Shown here one piece after another: positions 23,871-36,500 of a stretch of 64,000 nucleotides of DNA. The stretch's first letter is position 1, and every line of letters begins with the position of its first letter. The translations under genes and the position numbers were made by a program. Source of the DNA: Argopecten irradians (lineage: Eukaryota; Mollusca; Bivalvia; Pectinida; Pectinidae); contig NC_091135.1 in NCBI RefSeq assembly GCF_041381155.1, positions 48,644,086 to 48,708,085 of the forward strand. The letters are read 5' to 3'. The notes beneath the pieces are model-generated. The model did not search any database. It worked only from the letters and a program-made list of their open reading frames with translations, and had not been told where the DNA came from.

Positions 23871-26800
23871 AAGTTTGCACCCCACCTGCATATTTTGTGA
23901 ATGGTTTTCTTTGTTTAATGACCTTTTGTTGTTATGGGTCATTGTTATGCAATATATGTTTTATATATTTTATTCAAGTCGTTTTGTGGTAATAAAACGA
24001 CCAATTTTCAATTCACATTGGATTTCTTGTTTTGATTTTAGTTGAGTGATGTTAGGAGAATCACACATCATAAAGACATATTTGTGCATTGGATAGTAGG
24101 GAGATAATTGTACCCTTTATAGTAGTAATATACAGCATTTCCTGCACATTATGAAAACATACTATATATATACTTTTCATGAGCAAAATAATTAGACCTG
24201 TTTACTGTGGCATTATATAACTATTACCACAAGTTGAAACAACTTATTTAACTATTATCATAATTCTTTTTTTTTCTAAGAAATTTTCAAAACTAATGGC
24301 TTCTGAAACTGAACATTTATTCATTAATACAGACTTATGCAACACATAAATGATATTTCAAACTTACTTATTTAGATACTCATAGTAAGGTATAAAGTCA
24401 ATATATATTCAGACAATGCAAACTGGTGTAATTGAGCGTCACCTGAGTACAAATTGCTATGACGAAAAAGGAAACTGATTTTGAATGAATAAAATTATTT
24501 TTGTTTTGCATAAATTGTTTGAAAATGTTTTGATTTAATTTGGTTTAATAATTACTTTTTGTGTGAACGTTACGTTTATTAGAACCTTTCTAATAAGTAT
24601 TACTCTTTCAGGTAGAAGGGCTTTACAGAGAAAGACAAAGTTACAAGAAAGAAAAGAAAACCGTCATGGAAATGAGATATTTTTTACTTCATTATTTCAG
24701 TCACATTTATTACAAGTTATGCATAAGTAAAATTTATAAGCAATGTTCATGTGATTTTTTTAGATCATCTGACCCGAAAGGTCAGGAATACTTATAGTCA
24801 CCATGCTTCTTCCGTCGTCGTCCGCCGTCCTCCGTGCGTTAACTTCTTCTCGAGTTCTACCGGTGTGATTTGGCTGAAACTTGTCTGAAATGATCCTGAC
24901 ATGGTCCCGACAAAGTGTTGTTATTTTTTTGGGTTGATCAAAAATCCAAGATGGCAGCTACAGCCGCAATAGTGATAATACATTTTGAACTTTTTCTCAA
25001 GTACTACCTTTGCAATTTGACTGAAACTTGCCAAAAATGATCCTGACATGGTCCCAACAAAGTGTTGTTATTTTTCGGGTTGATAGGAAATCCAAGATGG
25101 CCACTTTCGCCGCCATCTTGAAAACACATTTTGAACTTCTCAAGTTCTACCTCTGCGATTTGGCTGAAACCTGCCTGAAATGATCCTGGTATGATCTCGA
25201 CAAAGTGTTGTTACATCACTGGTTCATCCCAAATTGAAGATGGCTACCATGACACTATATCTATTTGATTTCCTATATGACATTTGGCAAGGTAGTCTGA
25301 TGACCGTTAAGGCCCTTTGGCCTCTTGTTTATGTTACTCGTTAACCTTTGACCGGGAAAATGTTGATGTTAGTGTCAGTGTTTGGCATTTCATTGTATCG
25401 ATGAGAACAGTTCACGCAAGACCCTGTAACTGCGTCATAGTGTGGTAGACATTAAGCCGCAGGGACAGACATAACTTATAACATGACATCGATCTATCAA
25501 ATTTCCTATTTCCTCTTCATTGAGTGTTTTGTGGTACCTTGATTGACACAAACGAATATATATTTTCAACAAATGCAATTTGGGGGGCATTTATCAATAA
25601 ATTATGCAATCGATGTCTAGTGAATGTATATTTACCTTCTTAATTACGTGTTTATTGTCATCTGTGGTTCCCGTTGAGTGATTTTGAGTCAGTTATCAAA
25701 TATGAGATGGATCATAAAAAATTATCAAGACTTATTACAATACATTACTTACAATTCATATGGTTTGATTTTACAAATAAGAGCTCAAATTTTATTCGGC
25801 AGTACTACCTACAAAGTAGTAAAATGAGTACATATGGTCTAATCTACGATTTCAATAAACATTTTTACAGTGTTATTAGTAATTGTATGCCTTCTGAAAA
25901 AAAAACCACTTTATGGTTTTAAATAGATTACTGAAGAAAAATAACATGTCAGAAACCTAAAGATTGACTTACAGTTAATTAGGCATTGTATTATTAGGTA
26001 TCCATTTCAGACTTGTGTTTGGATTGTGGTTGGGAGGAACGATGGTTTGAATGTCAACAGTTGAGATTATTTAGAGACTGAGGCTTCTATTTGTGTGTAC
26101 ATGTATACAGCAGTATAATATTGGTTAGTTGTTTAACTATGGTTTTGTACAGTGGGCTTAAAAAGAATGGTTTGGAAGGGTGGTCAATCAGTTATACCCT
26201 GGTAACGAAGTACAGAGTTTACCACCATCAGCTTGTATACCCGTTGAAAAAAATGTCCGAATAACATTTTATAAACTACCAAAAATCTTCAATGAAACTT
26301 GGCAGCAATGCTGGGGACCATGTGGAGATGCATGCAGGGTATCATTTTGGCTGAAATAAGTGGGGTAACGGGGGCATAGCTGTAAACGTATTCATCTTAG
26401 CGCAGTCAGATTTTAGCACGATCGCGATATATTGTGAATTGATTTATTACCACGAATACAGGTGAGCGTAATCGGGTCGTTCAATAACGAAAACATCATT
26501 TTACAAAATTTAGCGCTGCACATAAATAAGATTTTCAAAGATAAAGAAACACCGCTAAAATAAGTACTTTTATAGTATGTAGCCACTGGCTTACAGTTCT
26601 AATTGAAGGACGATCTCTCCAGATTCCGATGTGTAATTCGCTGAGTAGTGTCGATTTGTAATTGGCTAATTGTTGTTAATTGTATAGTGCTATATCACTG
26701 ACGCATTCTGACAGATATCCCGACCAGCACACATCATCTGGCCGAAGTGTTGTATCACAAGAGGTGTTCAGAAAATTCAAAAGAGAGCCAAAGTTGAAGC

Positions 26801-27540
26801 CTACGAATAATATAAGCGAAACATGTATTTAAATTCTACGACCAGTTGACTTGTGTAATGAGAGTAACATGCGCAATTCGAACAGTTCAAGTTCCGCGCA
26901 GCCAGCTAATCCTTATTGCTGTCAATAGGAGGAATCATCAAGTAAACCTAGAAATAAATTTGAGAAATGTACTTGTGCGTTATAGTGATGACAAGAAAGA
27001 GGCATTCTATACCCTGATAGTTGATTACATAAACGACATACTCATTGACTTTTTAAAGTCGGCTTCATTTTATCCCAAAGCGAAGTAAAATATGATACAT
27101 GATTATAAGCTGGCCACATCCTGGTTATATTGTTACGATCTGTTTATATATTAAAGTTTGTCAATCATTTGATATGCACACAATAGAGTATCTCTATACA
27201 GTTGTACATCTGCAAAAGACCACGTGTTTATCTTTATCTGTCCACGTGTCCGTGAGGCGGAGTCCAGCTTTCTCCACAATGTTGCGTAGCTGTTCCAAAG
27301 TGTATTTGCAGCTGAATCCTTCGCCTTCGTGGAAATATAGTCTTTCGCCCATCTTCATTGTAAAATCCATATTCAGTTGAGCTGAAAAATAATTTTGTGT
27401 CTAGGTTAAAATTTAAAAAAAATAAGTTTTTTAAGTTTCGTGACGGATGTAGACACCGGAGTAGATCTATATCATACTATGATCAGGAATTATTACCCAA
27501 AGGTGAGTGTCAAGCTAATGTTAAAAATCCAATAGAAACT
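23871..27540. repeat. Tandem duplication, right copy (empty LTR site)
   Basis: Right unit, about 3.67 kb, without the LTR element. It ends at 'ccaatagaaact' followed by unique DNA 'ggctaaaatt'. It carries the terminal exon that would be used by the EgtD-like gene. Confidence 0.9.
24758..25331 (+). repeat. Non-autonomous repeat in right duplication unit
   Basis: Copy of the element at 21077-21650, duplicated with the surrounding segment rather than transposed. Confidence 0.6.
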
Positions 27541-30500
27541 GGCTAAAATTAAATTTCCACTATAAAAGACACAACACAAATATATCGCAGCCTTCGGAAA
27601 CAGACATTCACACACGCAACCCATGCTTTCGTTTAAATGAACCTGGCTGATAATAGGACTTTTAAGCCCAATCAACCAACAAACTATTCGATGTCCTTGG
27701 TCTTTTGCTTCAGCTCCAAAGTACTATAAAGAAGTTCCACTGTATCAGGGAGATATATAGCCAGCCTCCCATCTACAACTTGGTAGAACCTTAAAACTAA
27801 CCATCTGTTGTTTAACATTTAAATTTGTGGCCAAACTAATAAGTAGATATCACTATAAATGAATATGTAATAAAGAATTAAACGTCCTTCATTAGCATTA
27901 CTCGAAAATCACCTTCAAAAGATGGGCATCGTTACAAAAATACTTTCAGGCCTTTTACGCCCGTTTAAAACAGCTGAGAAGATCAATTACCCATATAAGT
28001 ACACTTATACGTAGAACTTTAAAATTTAACTTTAGTCTGATTTCCAAATCGATTTACACTAAAAAAGATAGCAGATACGCATTGAGGTAAACGTTTCATG
28101 CTACATTTGGACGACTCACACAGTCTACTTTACACTTACGCATTTTATACTGCACTGATTCCTTCGCCTCCATGTACTTCCTCACGTAGCTCACTGAATA
28201 AGGGTCCTTGTTCAATACGAAGTCGACTTCCCATTTAAACTTTGTTTTGTCAATCTCACTTCCAGTCTCCTTATTCAATCTCGTAATACCGTTCTGAATG
28301 AAATTCCGCATCAGACCTGTTAAGAAAAAGAAGAACCATATTAGCCTTGACATAGAAACTATATTTCACTTAAAGAGATACTAGAGTATGTTAGTATTAT
28401 TTATATAACCAGACATCTTATCAATATAATAACAATTACGGAATATAACATCACACTATCCTGTAAGGTGCCGAGGCTGGGGCCAGAACCTTTGATACAG
28501 ATACAATGTACCTACACTTATCCGTAAAACCACATCGGACTACGCAACTGAAATGTCCAGATCCATGAGACGTCAGTCATCTTATCCTCTGCATATAAAT
28601 ATCTTGACGATATAAGATACAGAAGTTAAATTATCAATAACTATCAAACACAAATATCGGATGTATATGGATGATCCATTTAATAATGGGAAAAGGATCT
28701 TTCTAACACCGTCCCAAAATACTCCTACTGAATAGTGACTATATAAACAACCACCCGTAATCATCGTGAATTGGTCAACAATGCACGGAGACATAGGTTA
28801 CCGCATCTATTAATAAATAGAATTGATCCAGATCATGAAGCAAAAAAGAAGGACACACTGTCTTACCTGCTTCGTCATCATACGCCTTCAGGATGGTATT
28901 TCTGTCCTGTGTAATGTCCGCACTAAATACGAGGTTACATTTGTCTGGAATTCAAAATTGCGCTTGACTATTATTTTTATATTCAACAATTTACCTAAAT
29001 ATACAAAATCATTCAATATATATATAAATAGTATGTATCAATAATTACACTATTTTTCTTAAATAAACCGATTAAATGTCAGAATTTTATGGATTGCTTT
29101 GGATTTGATAGTATGCATCATCTAGATAGCACTATAGTGATAGCAATTATTTGCAATATCACCAGACACTGTAAGACACCGCATAATGGGAGGCCGTCCT
29201 TAAATGACCCTGGCTGTTAAGAGGACGTTAAACTTACAGCCCAAACCAAACCCGATGACACAACATGAATACAACAGACTCCAAAGACACAGCGCATACA
29301 GTAAATATTCAACGACTTTAGCCCCTGGTGATTACAAAGAGGTCCTGTACAGCCAATTTACAACTAACAGTTTAATTTGAGTTATGGTGTAAAGTTTCCA
29401 AAATGTTTTATTTTATGATATAAATAAGAACTACAACCAAATAGAAATTGCCTATCTGAGATGGTAAATCAAATGTATGGTTATATTGAATATTTAGTTG
29501 ATGTAGCGGTGCATTGGTCTTTTGCTAAAACTTCCACGAAAGCCATACCTGTCATCATGGCGGATATCAGGCGCAGCATGTTCACCTGGTCGGCATACGA
29601 CATACAGATGATACTGCCCAGCCACAGAATAAACTTTGGGCCTTTCACTTTTCTGCAAAATAGACTATCAAGGTATCATTCACAAAATACCATCATGATA
29701 ATAATGGCATTAGAACGATCCCTTACACATTCCAAGAACATTTAAGTGTTTACAAGAAAATTATGAAATTAAAAAAACAAAATGCTGATTTTTTTTCAAT
29801 GTGAATATAATTAATTTGAAATGTTATTTCGGCAGCAATTTAATGTTTGAGTTGCTAATATAACTATCCAATTGAAAATTAATACAAAAGACGCAAAGCT
29901 TGGTATTTCAAAATCGAATTCTGCTGTTAACTGTCGTGAAAATTTGAATGATGTGAACCCATATTGTGACAAATAGTTAAAGTGAACAGTCGGGCAAGGA
30001 TGGCTAAAGTTGGTAAAAATGGTGTGAATGTATCCAGTATTATTTCTTATGAAATAGAAAAATAAAATCTCTCGTCAAAATCTGTCTGCGTACGAAAAAA
30101 TTAATTTAAAGTATGGGAATTCTAAAACGTCCTCCCGGCTCACTATGTCTGTGGTTACATTTCCACGCAGCCTCGCTTTCAATGCTTTCAACTTTTCTTT
30201 ACTTTAATGGTCAGAACTGGGAAACTAAGCAGAACTTGACCGTCCTATTAATATGTGAGAACGTTTGGAAGGCCAATGAACGCATGTATTGTGTTAATAA
30301 TATTAACTGACTTCAGTTGTTCTATTCCTTCTACGTAGTCTTCAGGTATCGGGGTTATAACCAGGTCATCGCCATATTCTTCTGCCAGTTGTTTCGACGA
30401 CCTTAAAAGAAAATCTAAACAAACAAACAAAAATACAATTGTAATTGAATCAGGTCGGGAGAACTACAAAAAATGATAAAAATTGAAATATTGAAATGTA

Positions 30501-33500
30501 TTTATTTTAATTTATATAATTTATTTCTTAACACGAATCAAGATGAAATTTTAGTATGTTATTCACCGCCAAAAGTCCTCAACAGTTTGAGAATTACAAT
30601 ACCTTCAATTATAGGTTTTAATTTTACAATGTTGTTACATGCTATCATAGCATATATTCTGTCATTTTTTATTCTTTTCTCATATTTGCATTTATGTATA
30701 TTAGACATTAATTCATTAAGATGTGTTTTTATTTTTCCATATATTTATGCACCATGAACTTTATGAGTGTCTTTTTAATTTTTAATACTATTTTCTGTGA
30801 TAATCTGACTGTGATATCCATTATAATAATACATGCAACGCTGTAATATGTATTGCCTATGATATATTCCATGTTGTAAATATTGTATATTTTCATGTCG
30901 ACCACTTGGAAGACGAGTATGTGACTCAAAGTATTATCGACTCTAAATAAAGTCTATTATTATAAGTATTATCATTACAAGCTAACCGATATTAACATAA
31001 TATATAATACATTTTTCGCAATTTTCATTCATGTTGACGTACATAGCAATTATTTTACATGATGAGTCATTTGCGTGCCCCTGTGCTTGGGCTGAGGTGA
31101 CCAATATTACATTTCACGGTCCCGGAATAGCAGTTGAGATGGGTTGTTTTTATCTTGTACACACGTTCCTTCCACATATTCATAATTCTAAATATAACTG
31201 GCGAAGACGGTTATATGTGGATCAAATATCGATGAAAAGTTACATAATACATATGTATAAGACCACGATCGATTGCATGGTGGGTAGCGATAGGCCTAGG
31301 ACATCTCCTTGCAGGCGGTATATGGAATTTTGCCTAGATGAAATAAATGATTTGTTCTAATGTTCAGGAGACAGGAGTCATCTCGTCTTTCCGTGTTGAC
31401 ACCAAAATAAAACTAACAGGCTTATTCAAGGATACGTCCTTGGCCTACTCTAAGATACTGACCGTGTATCCGATGTAAATCCTCAGATATATAATAATTT
31501 ATTTTTTAGTAATAGCTACATGTACATGTAGCCCTCACCCGATTTTGTGAATAGCTTGAATAGGCATGTTTCAATGATATATTAAAAAACGAAGAAAAAA
31601 AAATTGCCGCCGGTGGTAAGAATTGAAAGTTCAGAAGATCTGCGGGAAATATGTTGAATATATTAAAGAGATTATTTACGGGAATATTTTAGATATATTA
31701 GAGAGATTAATTACGGCCATAAGTTGAATATGTTAGATATATTACAGAAATTTATGTACGGGAATATGTTGACTATATTAGAGAAATTTATAAAGGGAAT
31801 ATGTTGCATATATTAGAGAGATTAATTACACGGGAATATGTTGACTATATTAGAGAGATTAATTACGGGAATATGTTTTATATATTAGAGAAATTAATTA
31901 CGGGAATATGTTTGATATATTAGAGGGATTAATTACGGGAACATGTTTGATATATTAGAGGGATTAATTACGGGAACATGTTTGATATATTAGAGGGATT
32001 AATTACACGGGAATATTTAAGATGTATTAGAGAGATTAATTACGGGAATATGTTTGATATATTAGAGAGATTAATGTACGTAAATATGTTTGATATATTA
32101 GAGAGATTAATTACGGGAATATGTAAGATATATTAGAGAGATTAATTACGGGAATATGTTGGATATATTAGAGAAATTAATTACGGGAATATGTTGAATA
32201 TATTAGAAAGATTAATTACGGGAATATGTTTGATATATTAGAGAGATTAATTACGGGAACATGTTAGATATATTAGAGAGGTTAATTACGGGAATATGTT
32301 GGATATATTAGAGAAATTAATTACGGGAATATGTTGAATATATTAGAAAGATTAATTACGGGAATATGTTTGATATATTAGAGAGATTAATTACGGGAAT
32401 ATGTTTGAACCGGCTATGAAAAAAGCTATAGTCAACGCATTTCCAAACTCGACCCACGTACTCTGTACCAGACACTTGCGACAAAACACTGTGGACAAAA
32501 TGACAAATTTAGGTATCAGCAAGGGTGACCGAATTCGACTGATAAATGACATTTTTGGACAAGACGGTGTGACGAACGCTGATGACTCCATCACGTTTGA
32601 CGAGAGAAGTGACGAACTTGAGACTGCGTGCCAATCCGTCTCTCCTGAGTTCGGAAATTACTTTTCTAGTAGGTTAAAACCATTATTAAAAGAAAAGGTC
32701 AATGAACCACAAAGATTAGGCTCAGTAGAAAAACAGTGGACAAATAATAATTGCGAGTCCATAAATCATGTTTTGAAACATTTGGTTGATTGGAAAGCAA
32801 AACCTGTAGTCGATTTTGTAGAAGCTCTCAACTCTTTACTTGCGTACAACATAAAGATTTCAGGAGAGCCATCATTGACACTGGGCAATACAGATTGACC
32901 GAACAGTTAGGACGTTATAGGACTGACAAGGTTAGGTGGTCGTCCTTGACTTCTGACCAAAAAAACAAGCTCATAGCTAAAGTCAAACGCGGACCAGTGA
33001 CAGATACGGTAACGACATCTTATGACGGACGAATGAAATGCCAAGTACCATGAACATTAGGGAAGAAACCAGGACAAAGAAAACGTCGTAGGACAGAAAG
33101 AACGATGACTATCAACAAGAAGGCAATGCATGACTAGATTCTGACAATCACAGCTTCTCGCCTCGTCAGGCGCACTCATCCTCGATATTCCAGGGGTTCC
33201 GATCACTTACGATTTCTACACATCTGCACTATCTCATAGTAAAACTGGAGGCAACAGAATAGAACAGGTAATTTAGTCATTTGATGTACATCAAAAGAGC
33301 TGTATAACGGTACACTGTGGTTGACTGTGTGGCTTTGATGTTAGGCGTCGCTCTCTCGGTAGTCTTCAATAGAAATCTTTGCTAGCCTGTGATTGGTCAA
33401 ATGTTTCCTGCTGAGCTGCCTTCAATTTCACTATGAGATAGTCCAGGGGTGTAGAGGTCGTAAGTGATTGGAACCCCTGGAGTATCGAGGATAAGGCGCA

Positions 33501-36500
33501 CTATACTAGGTAGTGAATGATCTGTGATAGACATGACAAATGACGCTACGACACTGCTGACAATCTTAGCTTCTCGCCTCGTCAGGCGCACTATACTAGG
33601 TAGTGAATAATCTGTGATAGACATGTGACACTTCTGACAATCACAGCTTCTCGCCTCGTCAGGCGCACTATACTAGGTAGTGAATGATCTGTGATAGACA
33701 TGACAAGTGATGCTATGACACTTCTGACAATCACAGCTTATCGCCTAACTACAAAATGTAAATGTACAGAGTATTTATTTATAAACATGATTTATTCTTA
33801 CAAATATACACAAGTGACTGTAAATATGTACAAAATACGCTGTACAGACTCATATCACACACTATTGGCGAAGTGGCACTGCAAGAAATTAGTGATTGAA
33901 AATATAAATGAACTATTATTGTCTGTTTAATTAAAGTGTGATTGATGTGTAAATATGATTTTGCTTTATAATTGTGTATCACTCCACAAAGTATTTTTTT
34001 TTTCATTTTACATCAACTTTGATGACGCTTGTGATTAATGTTAAATAAGGAGTAAATATGATTTTGCTTTATGATGTGTATCGCCCCACAAAGTATTTTT
34101 AATTTCATATCAATTTTATTAGATCTTAATCATGATTGAGGTTGCTAATAGTATTCCAATTTACATTAATAGACTATTCAGAAATCTGAGAATTCAAAAT
34201 CCATACAATTCAGAGTGTTTTTTGATAAATGTCGGATTTTTTATTAATAATTTTAAAGGCCCACTACCTTTCCGAAACAAAAATCAAAAAATTATTAAAA
34301 GCAATAGTAACGTAAGAAATTATATATTGATGGCCTAATATGTAACTACGAAGTTACAACCCCAAACAAATGCAAGATTACCTGCGTAATCTTTTTTAAC
34401 AGTAATGATTTATTTTTCTGTTTGCCGTCTGGTGCAGTAAGGCTTATGGAATTAACATCTTATTTATCTTGATTAAATTGTTATGAAGGTGTTAATAAGT
34501 GTAGCCACTGAAAGTAAATTGATAACTTTTGCAACTCTGCAAAATTATCAATCTCGAATTACCTTCCATTTTTAAATATTCAAAGATATTTTCGGAAAGG
34601 TAGTGATCCTTTCAAGTTATGTTTGTAATGAGAAATTTCTCTTCTTGATATGTTTCGTTAGTATACTGGCTTATAATATCAACTTCATGATTTGGAGCGT
34701 GCAGTGTATATACGTAGTCTCTGTTAGTAAATATGAACTCAAAGTGAAAACAACAGCTATTGTACTTTGACAATATGAAATTATAATTAGCAATAAATGA
34801 ATAATGATTTTTGGGGTATAATTAAATAAAAATGGGGCTTACGAAAGCAGGGTCCTCGATCCCAAGTCCTGGGTGCACGATGTGTAGCTGATGCTTTCGA
34901 AATTTTACCATTATACATTTTTCATTACAGTATATTTTATGTTTATTTTAATTTTAATCATGTAACAATTTCATAAAGTCATGTAATATTATATAATTTA
35001 TATCTATTTTAAGTTAATCATGAACCAATTTTACATATTATATCCATCACGTTATATCTTATTGTTAAAACGTGTCATTTATGCTTGTTATCTATTGTAT
35101 ACGGTTATAGCTAAATTATTTATATTCAATTGCATTTAACATTTAATTTGTTGCTAATAATAAATTGTTACATCATAAATCGGGTTTTTTTTTCTTTTCG
35201 ACTTGTATAAACGGATAATATGATATGAATTAGCATGTCCTATAGTAGAATTTATTTTAGTCCTATTTAATCTACTTAAATTTATGATGAAATATATAGA
35301 TTATTATCTAATTGCACGAAATGTTGCGATGCAATCGTATTATAAATACAACGTGAACATCACGGTTACTACAAATACATGGCCACTTCACTTACTTGTC
35401 AGGTTAATTGCATACACAATATATTACATATTCTATAATAGCTTATAGAAAAAAGTACTTTTTAAAATGAAAAATAGCCATGAATGATTCAGTTTCGGTA
35501 CGATTCGGTGTCCGATTCGGTTCGTTGCGGTCCGATTCAGTCCGTTTCGGTGATTCGTCGCGGCCAAAAATCACGATAACTGCAGGTAGGCCTATACAGT
35601 CGATGTCGGGAACAGATCCAAAACAAGAGGCCCATGGGCCTTAGCGGTCACCTGAGTTCGGATACAGAATGAAACAAAGACACAAAAACACTATATATTG
35701 GCCCATCGGGCCCTTGAATCCAGTCATTGATTTTATAACTGACTTTTCAATCTATGAAGAGTATCTAGTTCCATCAAATCTGTGAATTCAGAAGATTTTT
35801 TTCTTCTTATTTTTGTCATTTTAACCAATTTTGGCCCCGCCCATCTACCCCTGGAGGTTGGCCAGAACCAATATGGATATGATGCTAAAATGCTATCACA
35901 GGGTAATAATTCTAACCAAGTTTGACCTATTGAAAATTAAGCAAATAATGCTCATAAATGTGTTTTTCCAATATCAATTAAAATAGATTTGACCCTTAAT
36001 CAGGGGAAAGTCTGAGATGCCAGGGCCATGAAATTCACATTTTTTGTAAAGGGCCTTAAAAAGACCTTCGAATCTATGAAGAGTATTTGGTTCCATCAAA
36101 TTTGTAAATTCAGAAGGAGACTTTTGAAATTTGAGCCATTTTGACCAATTTTGGCCCCACCATCTGGCCCCTGGGGGTCGGCCAGGACCAATATGGATAT
36201 GATGTTAAAATACTATCTCAGGCTAATAATTCCAACAAAGTTTGACTCATTTCCTATTACACATGACCAAATAATGCTCAAAAATGTGTTTTCCCTATAT
36301 AAACTATAGTAAACTTGACCCCCTCCCCAGGGGGAAACGTGAGACCCCAGGATTATATAATTCACAATTCTTGTAAAGGACCTCAAGACCTTTCAATCTA
36401 TGAAGAGTATTTGATTCTGCCATTTCTGGAATTTCAGAAGAAGATTTTTGAAGTTTTAGCCTATTTGACCCCTTTTGGCCCCACCCCTCAGGGCCCTGGG

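Noticed and set aside
21993-27380. Pairs of identical open frames (21993/25674, 23165/26846, 23418/27099) as conserved genes
   Set aside because: They repeat because the whole 3.67-kb segment is duplicated; 23418/27099 is the antisense shadow of the true minus-strand exon.
31031-31360. 109-residue open frame in an intron
   Set aside because: No family signature and no exon-like borders.
32391-32594. Minus-strand frame opposite the transposase
   Set aside because: Shadow of the MULE frame.
34835-34905. Possible tRNA gene (hairpin with GGGTCCTCGATCCC)
   Set aside because: The ends pair, but there is no cloverleaf with D and anticodon arms and the B box is poor.
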